Part shown: one piece after another, positions 17,301-25,481 of the stretch
Layout of the letters: every line of letters starts with the position of its first letter
How positions within the stretch are numbered: the stretch's first letter is position 1
Source: Nitrospinota bacterium
GTDB lineage: Bacteria > UBA8248
Length of the DNA: 33,653 nucleotides
Reading direction: 5' to 3'
Assembly: GCA_028820795.1 (NCBI GenBank)
Contig: JAPPHK010000001.1
Span: 1 to 33,653 of the forward strand
Position numbers and translations under genes: made by a program
The notes under the pieces: model-generated
What the model saw: only the letters and a program-made list of their open reading frames with translations
Told to the model about the DNA's origin: nothing
The model's database searches: none

Positions 17301-18380
17301 CACCCAGCATTGCACAACGCTTTTGATGGATACAGGATCAACCTGGGATTCGTCGGCATAGAGAACGATGTCTTTGAGAAAATCGCCTCCCTCCTCGACA
17401 CGATCAAGAGCTTCAAGAACCAGTCTTGATTTCCCGACACCGGATAGTCCGACTACGCGTGCTATGCCACGCGGTTTAGTTACATGTGCGCACAGTTGTT
17501 CTTGCAGCGGGGGAAGCCGCTTATCCTCCACCCAGGGAGAGCGCTCGTGTTCTGCGCGGCTCGCCCAGTGAAACCAGGAGCGAAAAGGGCCGACGGTTCC
17601 TGGTTGGGTTTGCTCCTTGGTCCATATTGCTACAGCAGGGTGGCTGTTCGTCCAGGCAGCGATTTGATCGGCATCGAGAAACCGGACTTGCTCGTCGTCG
17701 ATAGTCATACCGGCGCCGCGGAGTGCCTGCTGGATACGTGTTTCCCGCTCTTCGATTTGCTTTTGAACATAAGGATGAGCACAAAGCATGATGTAGTGGC
17801 CACCGGACTCGACGGCCGAACGGACCATATCTTTGACTCTCCCCGCTGTTGTCAAGACGTCGCGCCCCGCCTTGGCAGGCGAGATTTTTCCGGCCTTTAA
17901 CTGGAATTGACAGCGCCGGGAAGGGAGGTATGGAGTACGGTCGGGGCCATCTTTCCATGTAATCCGTCCGTCCTCGCCTCCATCGGGAATGGTAATCCCG
18001 CTGGCCACATGAATACCGTCGGTGGGAAGGTTGTTGGTCTGAGCTTCCGCGTATAGCAAGCTTCGCAAAAGCATAGCGAGATCCTGCCCGGAGAGGGCGG
18101 CAACATGTTCACCAGTCACCTCAAATGGATGAATTCCAGTTGTGGTGTGCATGGGAGTAGATTTCTTTCCTTGCAGGTTGGCGGCCATCGCCGGATTGGC
18201 CTCCAAAAGTCGCAGCAGGTTGATGACAGAAGCGGAGGGTTTCACGGTACCCGCTTCGTACTTCGTGAAAGCGCGCGGACCACCACCCAACAGTTCTCCG
18301 GCTTCGACCTGTGAGAGGCCGAGATGCTCTCGAATAGACCGGATTTCCTCAGGAGTGATTTCTTTTTTATTTTTTGCCAT
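14349..18380 (-). CDS. HTH / PD-(D/E)XK-like nuclease / STAND NTPase protein, putative anti-phage effector
   Basis: The protein has 1343 aa. ATG 18380 is preceded by GAGG; a longer frame from 18473 would run through the promoter. Residues 8-63 form an XRE-type helix-turn-helix of the MqsA kind (REHLGLSQVEAGELLGGG, FTKYEAG). Residues about 105-200 look like a restriction-endonuclease fold: IPDGGEDGRI (D133, D137) followed by CQFQLKAG (Q160, K162). A P-loop NTPase follows, with Walker A GLSGVGKS at 311-318 and Walker B VVVIVD at 366-371. The rest, about 700 residues, is helical and repeat-like, as in the sensor half of STAND proteins. Nuclease-STAND fusions (Avs type) are known defence effectors that detect phage proteins; the fused DNA-binding domain is unusual and suggests autoregulation. 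No named system is assigned. Confidence 0.7.
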   Translation of the reverse strand: MAKNKKEITPEEIRSIREHLGLSQVEAGELLGGGPRAFTKYEAGTVKPSASVINLLRLLEANPAMAANLQGKKSTPMHTTTGIHPFEVTGEHVAALSGQDLAMLLRSLLYAEAQTNNLPTDGIHVASGITIPDGGEDGRITWKDGPDRTPYLPSRRCQFQLKAGKISPAKAGRDVLTTAGRVKDMVRSAVESGGHYIMLCAHPYVQKQIEERETRIQQALRGAGMTIDDEQVRFLDADQIAAWTNSHPAVAIWTKEQTQPGTVGPFRSWFHWASRAEHERSPWVEDKRLPPLQEQLCAHVTKPRGIARVVGLSGVGKSRLVLEALDRVEEGGDFLKDIVLYADESQVDPVSIKSVVQCWVDMGARVVVIVDRCPPESHETLVNMISRSESRLSLITIDNELPDGTPDKTTFRVGEAPLSVIEAIINQVLPDLPSEDQRRLIHFSKGFPGIAIRVGRAWADSIPVAHATDDHMVKVFVQGRSNQEPELLLKSAKLLAVFGLTAIEHSAGGQLEEIAARGRGLTAADLHAAMKRLVDRGVAQRRGRLVTLQPHSIAMRLAESQWREWSQDNWDRVLTGDTSSTLKISAARQLSLLNTTDVSQEVVAHICRLGGPFDKLEGIFRPGHAEVLSALAEINPEIVVRQIKRSLADVEDLSGIKGDIRWNLVRALEKIAFRSDTFEDGAYLLLLLAVAENQVRIGNDATSKFKALFPMLAGNTAADGHSRLSFLDEVVITDDPSQRSVVVQALVAGSKTDHFRRFVGAETHGSSPALDDWRPATNEEATDYIRSCVTHLAEFARRDDESGMVARTELGHQLRSLVAHGFIETVETVIDLVSNETGEWVEALESLGHFLEYDVSETDHEMIARIRKLMADLQPKDLESRVRFLVTEMPWDFPCGEKLDFETRDKRKAEAVSALAVEIIEQPEILEKVLPQISRGQQRMAPLFGQSIARATDSPLDWLERIILAVSETPENERNFDLITGFIVGISENHLDVVDSIKQRAAQSLDLAPALPMLCWRLGITSYDIGLVISALEAGLLPPLRLMQWMFGGELAKVPIHEVTPLFDAMLDHSAEAYVVGVELMGMYVFGETERLDNLRAQVRKAAENFSRWEPLLGRTTANHHFEKIMKWMLSKGRQDDDARATAFALSKALVKVVDWNNQRIIEPMTPMLLSDFPEISWPLIGQAIVSDRKRAWRLEHILGDSSLFSREKASAILNLPEDTLLAWCHAHPDSAPAFTAAIVPVLTTYRADASEQVLLHPFMNRLLDEFGDLEDMLRSISRNIETFGWTGSVTTYYALYQAPITALCEHPRRQVRRWARSMLQRLNDAIKNARDEDQEEEARWQI

Positions 18381-18393
18381 ATTAGACCTCATT

Positions 18394-18412
18394 AACAATA
18401 AAATATATTGTT
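18394..18412. promoter_or_regulatory. Palindromic operator candidate upstream of the HTH-nuclease-STAND gene
   Basis: A perfect 7-5-7 inverted repeat (AACAATA, spacer AAATA, TATTGTT) sits 13 bases before ATG 18380 and covers the predicted transcription start. The protein it precedes carries an N-terminal HTH domain. Binding of that domain to this site would block transcription, a usual arrangement for XRE/MqsA-type autoregulators. Binding itself is inferred. Confidence 0.6.
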
Positions 18413-18416
18413 GACC

Positions 18417-18445
18417 ATTATGGTGTATAAATATGAATTTCACAA
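18417..18445 (-). promoter_or_regulatory. Sigma-70-type promoter candidate for the HTH-nuclease-STAND gene
   Basis: Read on the minus strand, TTGTGA (18445-18440) and CATAAT (18422-18417) are separated by exactly 17 bases. Transcription would begin near 18410, inside the inverted repeat, leaving a leader of about 30 bases with GAGG before the ATG. Confidence 0.55.
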
Positions 18446-18462
18446 CATTTTGTCCAGAAAAC

Positions 18463-18729
18463 GATCTTGCCACCCGTTTAGAGAGAGCGGGGGATTTTCA
18501 ACGGCGGTGGAATCTTTGTAGCTTGTTGAAAGTATTGCAGGTATTTGTTTTTACGAATCTCGTTTTAGGATTCGTTTGTAAAAAGATGCAATCAAACCGG
18601 AAGCGGGTGGATTACAACTTCTGCGCAGTTTGGCAGGTTCCTGTTGGTAACTGATGGGATGGACGCGTGCCCCGGCAACATCACGCTAGGGCAAGATAAC
18701 ATAGTTGCCGCTTTTAAGGAGGGTTGTCC
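18463..18729 (+). repeat. Degenerate dispersed repeat R2 and IS110 non-coding end
   Basis: This is the best-preserved copy of the dispersed repeat; its core is 18588-18627 (ATTACAACTTCTGCGCA at the right end). About 100 bases after the core an IS110-type transposase start begins at 18730. The repeat is therefore probably the left non-coding end of that element. In IS110 elements this end carries the bridge RNA; 18628-18729 is the place to look for one, but I cannot fold it convincingly by eye. Confidence 0.55.
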
Positions 18730-18804
18730 ATGGAACAGGTTCACATTATCGGTATCGATCTGGCGAAACAGAGTTTTCAACTCTACGGCGCTCGCGAGGA
18801 CAAA
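18730..18804 (+). pseudogene. N-terminal stub of an IS110-family transposase
   Basis: ATG 18730 is preceded by AAGGAGGG, and the first 23 residues (MEQVHIIGIDLAKQSFQLYG, then ARE) are the classic start of an IS110 DEDD transposase, including the first acidic residue in GIDLAK. A complete transposase is about 340 aa. Here the similarity stops at about residue 24 and the frame continues straight into an ankyrin-protein tail, so the rest was deleted or replaced. The element cannot be active by itself. Confidence 0.8.
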
Positions 18805-18898
18805 GAGGGTAAAACGCCGTGGGATTACGCAAAAGCGAACACCGCGCTCAAGGAGGACGAAACCCTACTGGCAGCTGAATGACGCGTGGTTTCAATAG
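18802..18898 (+). pseudogene. C-terminal remnant of an ankyrin-repeat protein with a frameshift
   Basis: In frame with the transposase stub the sequence reads GKTPWDYAKANTALKE, a common last-repeat signature of bacterial ankyrin proteins. One extra base near 18855 shifts the frame. In the next frame the typical ending PYWQLNDAWFQ and a stop at 18896-18898 follow. The rest of the gene is not present. The junction with the transposase stub at about 18802 suggests a deletion between an IS110 copy and an ankyrin gene. Confidence 0.65.
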
Positions 18899-18971
18899 GA
18901 TGCCACGGCAAGAAATGGAATTTGAAGAGCGAACATCCGCGTGGTAGCCAGTCCCCTGGCCGCGCGGAGTG

Positions 18972-19613
18972 TTATTCGTAAATTGGAAGCCCCTCTCGAT
19001 CTTCATCCAGCCGCTCCGGCCCTTTCGTGATTTCCTGACACTTGCCTTTTGCGAATTCCCAGATTTGATGAAACCTTTCTGAGCGGTCCGAGCTGAAACG
19101 CGCCTCATGTCTGATAGGGCTGCTGGTTTCGAAAACTGTGAAATTGAAAAATTGATCACGTGCCAAGGAGTTGAGCTCCATCTCGACGGCTGAGCTTTCA
19201 TTGAGATTCAGTAGTTTTATATCTTTCGCGGGGCCCCCTTTGTTTTCGACTCTACACCTGCACCGACCACTCCACCATTCATCGGGATTCATGATTCTGA
19301 TAGTGAGATGGGGGATGGAATCCTGGTAATCCGCTGTTACTTGCTCCTGTAGCAATTCAGTCTGTTTACCGAGTTGTGCCCGTGTGAGCTCTAGCTCCTT
19401 GCGCTGAAGGGAAAGCTCGCTGGACTGCAGGAGGTAGCCGTATATCAACCAACCGAAAGCTAACGGAGTGAAAAAACCTGCGAGGAAGTCCCCCAACTCG
19501 TTCAGGTCGCCTGTCGTTAAGAGGCGCCAGGCATCGCTTCCACGCAAAAAGAAAATAATGGCGATATAGAGAACGCTAATGCCGCTTATCACCCAGATTC
19601 CAATATGCTTCAT
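18972..19613 (-). CDS. Two-TM protein with cytoplasmic coiled coil, unknown function
   Basis: The protein has 213 aa. ATG 19613 is preceded by AGGGGGAG at close spacing. Two membrane helices (residues 5-24 and 41-62) are followed by a coiled coil (64-95, SELSLQRKELELTRAQLGKQ) and a soluble domain with a PHLTIRI / NKGGPAKDIKLL pattern. The family is not named, but short 2-TM plus coiled-coil proteins are frequent in defence islands, where some act as membrane-disrupting effectors; here that is only a possibility. It lies 143 bases downstream of the AlbA_2 gene in the same direction and may be cotranscribed with it. Between its stop and the STAND gene lie the IS110 and ankyrin remnants. Confidence 0.7.
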   Translation of the reverse strand: MKHIGIWVISGISVLYIAIIFFLRGSDAWRLLTTGDLNELGDFLAGFFTPLAFGWLIYGYLLQSSELSLQRKELELTRAQLGKQTELLQEQVTADYQDSIPHLTIRIMNPDEWWSGRCRCRVENKGGPAKDIKLLNLNESSAVEMELNSLARDQFFNFTVFETSSPIRHEARFSSDRSERFHQIWEFAKGKCQEITKGPERLDEDREGLPIYE

Positions 19614-19756
19614 TCACTCCCCCTCACACACCGGAAAACGTCGGCGAGGCCGCCCGCGTACCGGATACAGGTGTCAGCGGTGCCGGAAAGATGCTCGCAT
19701 TCGCGCCGAACGCAAAGCAAGTCCGTTTGATGGAACAAGGTGAAACCAGAAAAGGT

Positions 19757-21142
19757 TCATTGCGTCTGTCTTATGCGCTCCTGTAACTCCCGGCCCTTGT
19801 TTGTCAGCCGATACTTCTGTTTACTGCTGCGGGGCTTGTCGGGAATAGTCATCTCGATGAGACCTGCGGCAAGAGCTGGTTGCACGTATTCTTTGGTCAG
19901 ATTCGACCGATCCTTGAGCCCCAGACTCTGAAGGATTTCCGCTCGTGTCCGCTCGCCGTCCAGTGAACGGATGAGGTTTTTGACTTGTAGGGTACTTGCA
20001 GGGGACTTGTCGGGTACTTGCGAGGCCGCATGTTCGACCTGACGCGCGAATGTGGTAGTCACCCAATTCTCGGAGACGTCGATTGTCGGCTCGGTCACCC
20101 CGTAGTCGCGACATAATTCGCGAATGCGTCGTATGCCGCTACCGACCTGCTCGACCAGCCCCATGCGGTAGAACATGCCGAACAGGAGTGGGTTCCGGGG
20201 GACGCTCTTCGTGCCCAGGTCCTCTTCACGCATCCCGGCCGGCAATCCGCCCGGTGTCACGATCTCCAGACGGTCGCGGAAGACGTGAACCTGTACGTTC
20301 GCGGTAGAACGATAGTCCCGATGAACGATGGCGTTGACAAGAGCTTCCCGCAAGGCGCCTTCGGGAAGCTCAAGACGCTCGTCCCTTCCTAGGGCATGGG
20401 GTATCAAAGCCGTGTTCAGCCTGGATTGCAGGTACGCCATACAATCCTCAAAAATAGAAAAAAGATCGGCGTCGAATTCCCTGCGGTCGAGGATGTGGGT
20501 TTTTGTTACCCCTCGGAAGACTGCACATATCACTCTGGCCTGTAAGGTGTAGCGAGTGATGTCGTCGGCAAGCAGCCATGCCCCGGCGTTTGTCATCTCT
20601 CCGACTTTCAGCAAATGCAGGTTCTCCAGTGCCGAAACTGGCTCGAGGTCTTCGGGGATCCTCGCTCGTTGAGAGAACTTTGCCCACTTCTCGTTTGTCA
20701 AATCGTTCTCGATGTGGAAATCACCACACTGCATCTCATCGAATCTGATGAGACCTTCTTTGAAGAAGAACTCGCGTATCTCCTCCCGCGACATTTGCTG
20801 GGAATTGGCGCCTTCACGCATGAAGAACCTGCCACCGAAAGAATAGGGTTTGCCATGTTGCTCCGGGACCCTGACACAGAGCACACTGTCGACTGACGTC
20901 ACGTCGATGGCAATCGGTGGATCCGCTGAGCGGGCGGTGGCTTGCACCCTGGACTTCAGGCCGTTGTGGTCGGCGACTCCCACAATCTCCCCACTATCCT
21001 CTACACCGATCAGAATCACACCACCGGTGGCATTTGCAAAAGCGCAGATTTCGCGTCCCAAGCTGGATGTCTCGGAGCGTTTAAACTCGGTCGTAAAACC
21101 CTCGCCAAGCGCGATCAGTTCAGAGAGGTCTTTGGAATTCAT
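19757..21142 (-). CDS. AlbA_2 / GHKL-type ATPase transcriptional regulator-like protein
   Basis: The protein has 461 aa. ATG 21142 is chosen; the longer frame to 21205 begins at a TTG without a ribosome binding site. Residues about 8-110 form a Schlafen-type AlbA_2 domain (GEGFTTEFKRS, ICAFANATGGVILIGVED). Residues about 262-345 match the HATPase_c_4 region of the RecG-like ATP-binding family (EALVNAIVHRDYRS, GLVEQVGSGIRRI). The C-terminus (about 395-455) is a winged helix (RTRAEILQSLGLKDRSNL). Such proteins are usually called ATP-binding or helix-turn-helix regulators, and many sit in defence islands, although few have a known role. The gene is divergent from the SIR2 gene and upstream of the 2-TM gene. 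All three domains look intact. Confidence 0.85.
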   Translation of the reverse strand: MNSKDLSELIALGEGFTTEFKRSETSSLGREICAFANATGGVILIGVEDSGEIVGVADHNGLKSRVQATARSADPPIAIDVTSVDSVLCVRVPEQHGKPYSFGGRFFMREGANSQQMSREEIREFFFKEGLIRFDEMQCGDFHIENDLTNEKWAKFSQRARIPEDLEPVSALENLHLLKVGEMTNAGAWLLADDITRYTLQARVICAVFRGVTKTHILDRREFDADLFSIFEDCMAYLQSRLNTALIPHALGRDERLELPEGALREALVNAIVHRDYRSTANVQVHVFRDRLEIVTPGGLPAGMREEDLGTKSVPRNPLLFGMFYRMGLVEQVGSGIRRIRELCRDYGVTEPTIDVSENWVTTTFARQVEHAASQVPDKSPASTLQVKNLIRSLDGERTRAEILQSLGLKDRSNLTKEYVQPALAAGLIEMTIPDKPRSSKQKYRLTNKGRELQERIRQTQ

Positions 21143-21872
21143 GGTTGGCTCTGCATCCTGTTGGTTCCCGGCACGTGATGTGGGCAGGATCGGTATACTT
21201 ATCAAAGGTCTTGATGTCTGAGGCGCAAGTGCTTGCCCACTCTAGTCTCTCGTGCAGGTAATCGGCGGTCGTCTCTTATGCCAGCTTATCTTCATCCATA
21301 CTCATCCTGCAATCCACCATCGATGAGAGGCGGGAATAGAAGGTCACGGGCAGTCACAAGTTTCTCACTCTCTAGCAGCATTATTTCTTAATGTTCGAAC
21401 AACTGTCTGGTTAATTCAGCCAGAGAAGTACAGAGTACTGCTGGCGGTGTAATTATGACCTAGCATTTTGGCTATAGCTTCAGTACATTCGTGCCGACTG
21501 TATAGCGCTTGGTTTAGTAATTGTGGAAAATCCGGCAGGCAAGCAAGACTTTCATTTGGGAGGAACAGTTACGCCATATTCAGATATTTTCTAAAACCGA
21601 AACCGCGACAATTGATCACCCATCCCCTAGTATCGTGTATAGCCCGTGTTTTTGCCTATAGATGCCTGGATGACTTGAAGGGTGTCTTGCTGATCGACTG
21701 GCATGACTGAAAGAGGTTCGAGTGATGTGTATTGCATTGTTATTTCGTGCTTTTTTTAGTGACGCCCACAAGCCGCAAGACAGGTCGGGATCATACGGTA
21801 CTGGCCCGAGTATGCTTGTCTTGGCTCGCCGGTTTTGGGCCATATAAAGCTGCGCACTGCTCGGAGATTGTC
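21143..21872. other. Divergent intergenic region between the AlbA_2 and SIR2 genes
   Basis: About 730 bases carry no convincing gene on either strand; the small frames here lack ribosome binding sites and recognisable motifs. A short perfect inverted repeat (AGTAC-AGA-GTACT) lies near 21430. The right edge holds the promoter candidate for the SIR2 gene. The length is large for two divergent promoters, so a decayed gene or small RNA is possible but not visible. Confidence 0.4.
21821..21848 (+). promoter_or_regulatory. Promoter candidate for the SIR2-domain gene
   Basis: TTGGCT (21821-21826) and TATAAA (21843-21848) are spaced by 16 bases. The leader to ATG 21873 would be about 18 bases and includes GGAG (21863-21866). 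The match to the sigma-70 consensus is moderate. Confidence 0.4.
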
Positions 21873-24800
21873 ATGACCCTTCGCTTTTCAAATGGTGGCC
21901 CCGAATTCCCCGGTGAACTGATCGATTCACTTCTGGCCGGTGAAGTGGTTTTTCTGTGTGGCACAGGGGTAAGCGCCCCGCAAATGCCGGATTTCGAAAA
22001 ATTGGTCGAACGCACATACAAGCTCTTGGCGATCGAGAGAACAGACTCGGAGCAAAACGCGTTTGACTTAGGTCGTTTCGAGGAGGTCTTGGGATCGCTC
22101 AGTCGGCGGTTGGCGAACCCCCACGCCGTGACACGTACGGTCTCGGAACTACTCGCCGTACCTGATCATCCTCGTTTGGATCAACATCGCACAATCCTTC
22201 GCTTGTCGCGCGATCACGACAACCGGATCACGGTAGTCACAACGAATTTCGATACGCTGCTTGAGCGGGCAGCGGTCGAGGTCATGCCAAATGAGCCGCC
22301 ACGGGATTTCAGCTTCGCTGGTCAAGCGCTGCCGGCTCCGGGCAGTTCGTCTTTTTCAGGCATTATTCACATTCATGGGCGTCTCGCAGATCACGAAATA
22401 GGTCTTGAGCATACTCCGCTGGTGCTTACGAGCGCCGACTATGGCGATGCCTATATGCGCTCTGGATGGGCGTCGCGTTTTCTCTTTGATCTGGCGCGCT
22501 GCAAAGCGATCTTGCTCGTAGGATACAGCGCGAACGATGCGCCGGTTCGCTATTTCCTCAACGTGCTTGAAGCGGACCGCGCACGTTTTTCCGATCTAAA
22601 AACGGTTTATGCGTTCGATTCATACGAGCATAACCAGGAGGAAGCAACTCGCTCATGGGGCACTCTCGCCGTGACGCTGTTGCCCTACTGCAGGGTAAAT
22701 TCTGAGACAGGAGAACACGACCACTCGCCCCTTTGGCGCGACTTGGCGGCACTGGCGGAGATCGCTGAACGTCCTAAACGCTCCCGACGAGAACGGGCCC
22801 GCAGAATCTTGGAACGTCCAGCCGCAGATGCGAATGCTGATTCTCGGCGAGAACTGCGTTGGCTTTTCAGTGGACGCCGGGATCTTGGGTCGGTTGCGCT
22901 GAATGCAATTGTCGATCCCGAATGGTTTAAGGTCTTTGAGGACGAGAGGCTATGGTCCAGAGATGAGGTTTGGGTGATTTCCTCTTGGGTCGCGAAAGAC
23001 TGGCAAAATAGAGATCGGCTTGAATGTGCACTTGAGTGGCAAGGACGTCTAGGCCGTCCTTTCACTGAGAAAATCGAGCAGCGATTGCGCCAGACGGAAG
23101 GCTTGGACGAAACTTGGATTCGTGTGTGGCGCTTGTTTTGCCTTGCCGAACCCATGCAGCGCGATGAATTGGCTTACTATGCGAGCAAGAAACGGCTTGC
23201 TAGTGGGCTAGTCCTAGATAGCGATTTACAAAAAGCCGTGAGTCTAATCGCACCAAGGCTGAATTTAAGCCGAAGTCATCGCGAGCTTCGTGCAGAGAGT
23301 ACTAGTAAACCGATCCAAAGACTTAGCGACATTGTTTGGCCACGCATGACAATCTCTAATTTGCACGGCGCGGGGGAGTTGGTTGATGTTTTGTGTTCGA
23401 TGCCGGACCGCGCCAAGGCGATTATCGACCTCGCAACGGCTGAACTGCGCTCGGCTCTTAGTCTTGAGGCCGAACTCGAAATGATAGGCGAAGTATTTGA
23501 CGAAAACGATTTCACTGTGCCGTCAATTGAACGCCATGATCAGAATCTGTACCGCGAAGGTGTGAATTTTCTGGTTCGGGCGCTTACAGAATCCTTGTCC
23601 GATGCCGCGATTTCGGACCGCGTTCACACTAGAAGGGTTGTTACGGGATGGAAGAGTCTTCCCGGTCGGATCGGTCTGCGTCTTTGTCTGCACGCGATGC
23701 GAAATTCGATACTCTTCGATGCGGACGAGGCGATGTCGATCTTGTTGTCGGTCTCTGAACAGGATTTCTGGTCGATCCGACGAGAGATTGCGCTTCTGCT
23801 GAAAGAACGGGCGGGGACAGCATCCACAGAGCTCGTGAACAAGGTTGAAGAACGGATTCTTAAAAGTGGCGATGCTTATTATGACAGCTACCTCATAGAA
23901 CCGGGCGAAACTGATTGGAGAGCGCATGCACGCGATTCTGCGGTATGGCTTCGCCTCAAAATGTTGCAAGACGCCGGCATTCTATCCAACGTCGGGGCCA
24001 TTGAACTTTCAGCCATAACCAAACGGCACGACCATCTGAATCGTTCTGTTGAGGATCGGGATTTCTTCGGAGGATACATCTCCGGTGTCCGCAGTATTGT
24101 TGGTGATCCTGCGCCGATTGCAGAGGCGCTGGAAGAAGATCGTCTTCAGATCGCGCATGAGCTTACCGGCAGTCCTGACCTAGATTTACAGCAAGGCTGG
24201 TCCGCATTTTGCCGATCCGATCCGCAAGGAGCGTTCGATTCACTTTCTAAAGGAGAACTAACGCCAGAGAACGGAGTGTTGTGGAACCAGTTTCTCGGTG
24301 GACTGGCATTCGGCGAAGAGGAGAGCAAGACGGTTCGCGAGGATCTGCCAATCCAGGCGCTGGAACACCTGCATGGAGTGGATGCCGATACCCTGCGACC
24401 AATGGTTTCCGGTCTGTGCGACTTGTTCTACTTTGCACCGCGACAGCGCGTTCGGGATGTCGAAGGTTGGCTCGTAAAACTTTGGGAAACGATTTCGAAT
24501 CAACCCGAAGAATCACTTGATCTCACGGCAAACCTATACGAGAGGGCGATCAATTCCCCGGCAGGGAAGATTTCGCGAACGCTATTGCTGCAGATTGAAG
24601 AGCGCAAGGAAAAAGGGGACGGGCCTACAGACACCCAACTTAGGCTCATCAAGAGTATTTGCGATTTTGGAGGTGTGGCGGGTCAACTAGGGCGCGCCAT
24701 ACTAGTCCGTAGCATAGCATTCCTGCTCAGCGTAGATCGGCAATACGTCGTTGAGGTATTTAGCCCGCGCATCAACGCTACAACAGCTGAAGGAGTAGCA

Positions 24801-25481
24801 CTGCGTACCGTGATGCTGAGGTATTGTCCGATCACGCCTGAAGTCACCCAAGAGTTCCGGCAAGCGATTATCACAGGTGTGGTTGAAAGCGAATCGACCG
24901 ATCATCATGCTGCCACAATTGCTTCGAACATTCTCCGCCCCGCGTTAGCTGACCTTAGGGCAGACAATACGTTTCGGTGGGGTTTGACGGCGACGGACGT
25001 TGCCAAAATTCTGCGAAAAGTTCCGCAAGCCATTCGAAGCGGCACGCTGGAGGTGCTTGCGACATGGCTTCGAAATGACCAGAGTAGTGCAGAAACGGCT
25101 TGGAGACGGCTTGGAGTCTCGTTCTTTGAGAAAATTTGGCCGAAGGAACGTGAATTCCAGGATGTGTCGCTTACCCCTCATTTGATCAAGCTTGCGGTTG
25201 GTTCAGGCAGCGAATTCCCCGCGGCTTTGGAGCGTCTTCGGCCTTATATCTCTCCATATGATCGTGGGTACGGGAGTCTTCATGCTATCACCTCATCAGA
25301 AGCACCGGAGAAATTTCCCCGCGAAACACTAGATTTGGTTTGGTTGGTCTGTGGCCCCAAAAGCAAAGGGAGCTTTCATGATGTTCCAGAGATTATTGAT
25401 AGACTGATAAAGGCGGCTCCAGACATTGAAACAGACCGTCGATTACAGGGGCTTGAGCAACGTGCGGAGAGATACGATTGA
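21873..25481 (+). CDS. SIR2-domain protein, putative NAD-depleting anti-phage effector (DSR-like)
   Basis: The protein has 1202 aa. ATG 21873 has GGAG 6 bases upstream; the frame upstream of it shows no domain. Residues about 20-300 are a SIR2-like Rossmann domain: VFLCGTGVSAP (G30-x-G32), TTNFDTLLERA (N125, D127), HIHG (H166, H168) and LVLTSADYG. These residues form the NAD-binding and catalytic site in bacterial SIR2 NADases. The remaining 900 residues are helical without a second enzyme domain, matching the build of large defence-associated sirtuins such as DSR2 (about 1000 aa), in which the C-terminal part senses phage proteins and releases NADase activity. It is a stand-alone gene, divergent from the AlbA_2 regulator. 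SIR2 identity is firm; assignment to a DSR type is inferred. Confidence 0.85.
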   Translation: MTLRFSNGGPEFPGELIDSLLAGEVVFLCGTGVSAPQMPDFEKLVERTYKLLAIERTDSEQNAFDLGRFEEVLGSLSRRLANPHAVTRTVSELLAVPDHPRLDQHRTILRLSRDHDNRITVVTTNFDTLLERAAVEVMPNEPPRDFSFAGQALPAPGSSSFSGIIHIHGRLADHEIGLEHTPLVLTSADYGDAYMRSGWASRFLFDLARCKAILLVGYSANDAPVRYFLNVLEADRARFSDLKTVYAFDSYEHNQEEATRSWGTLAVTLLPYCRVNSETGEHDHSPLWRDLAALAEIAERPKRSRRERARRILERPAADANADSRRELRWLFSGRRDLGSVALNAIVDPEWFKVFEDERLWSRDEVWVISSWVAKDWQNRDRLECALEWQGRLGRPFTEKIEQRLRQTEGLDETWIRVWRLFCLAEPMQRDELAYYASKKRLASGLVLDSDLQKAVSLIAPRLNLSRSHRELRAESTSKPIQRLSDIVWPRMTISNLHGAGELVDVLCSMPDRAKAIIDLATAELRSALSLEAELEMIGEVFDENDFTVPSIERHDQNLYREGVNFLVRALTESLSDAAISDRVHTRRVVTGWKSLPGRIGLRLCLHAMRNSILFDADEAMSILLSVSEQDFWSIRREIALLLKERAGTASTELVNKVEERILKSGDAYYDSYLIEPGETDWRAHARDSAVWLRLKMLQDAGILSNVGAIELSAITKRHDHLNRSVEDRDFFGGYISGVRSIVGDPAPIAEALEEDRLQIAHELTGSPDLDLQQGWSAFCRSDPQGAFDSLSKGELTPENGVLWNQFLGGLAFGEEESKTVREDLPIQALEHLHGVDADTLRPMVSGLCDLFYFAPRQRVRDVEGWLVKLWETISNQPEESLDLTANLYERAINSPAGKISRTLLLQIEERKEKGDGPTDTQLRLIKSICDFGGVAGQLGRAILVRSIAFLLSVDRQYVVEVFSPRINATTAEGVALRTVMLRYCPITPEVTQEFRQAIITGVVESESTDHHAATIASNILRPALADLRADNTFRWGLTATDVAKILRKVPQAIRSGTLEVLATWLRNDQSSAETAWRRLGVSFFEKIWPKEREFQDVSLTPHLIKLAVGSGSEFPAALERLRPYISPYDRGYGSLHAITSSEAPEKFPRETLDLVWLVCGPKSKGSFHDVPEIIDRLIKAAPDIETDRRLQGLEQRAERYD

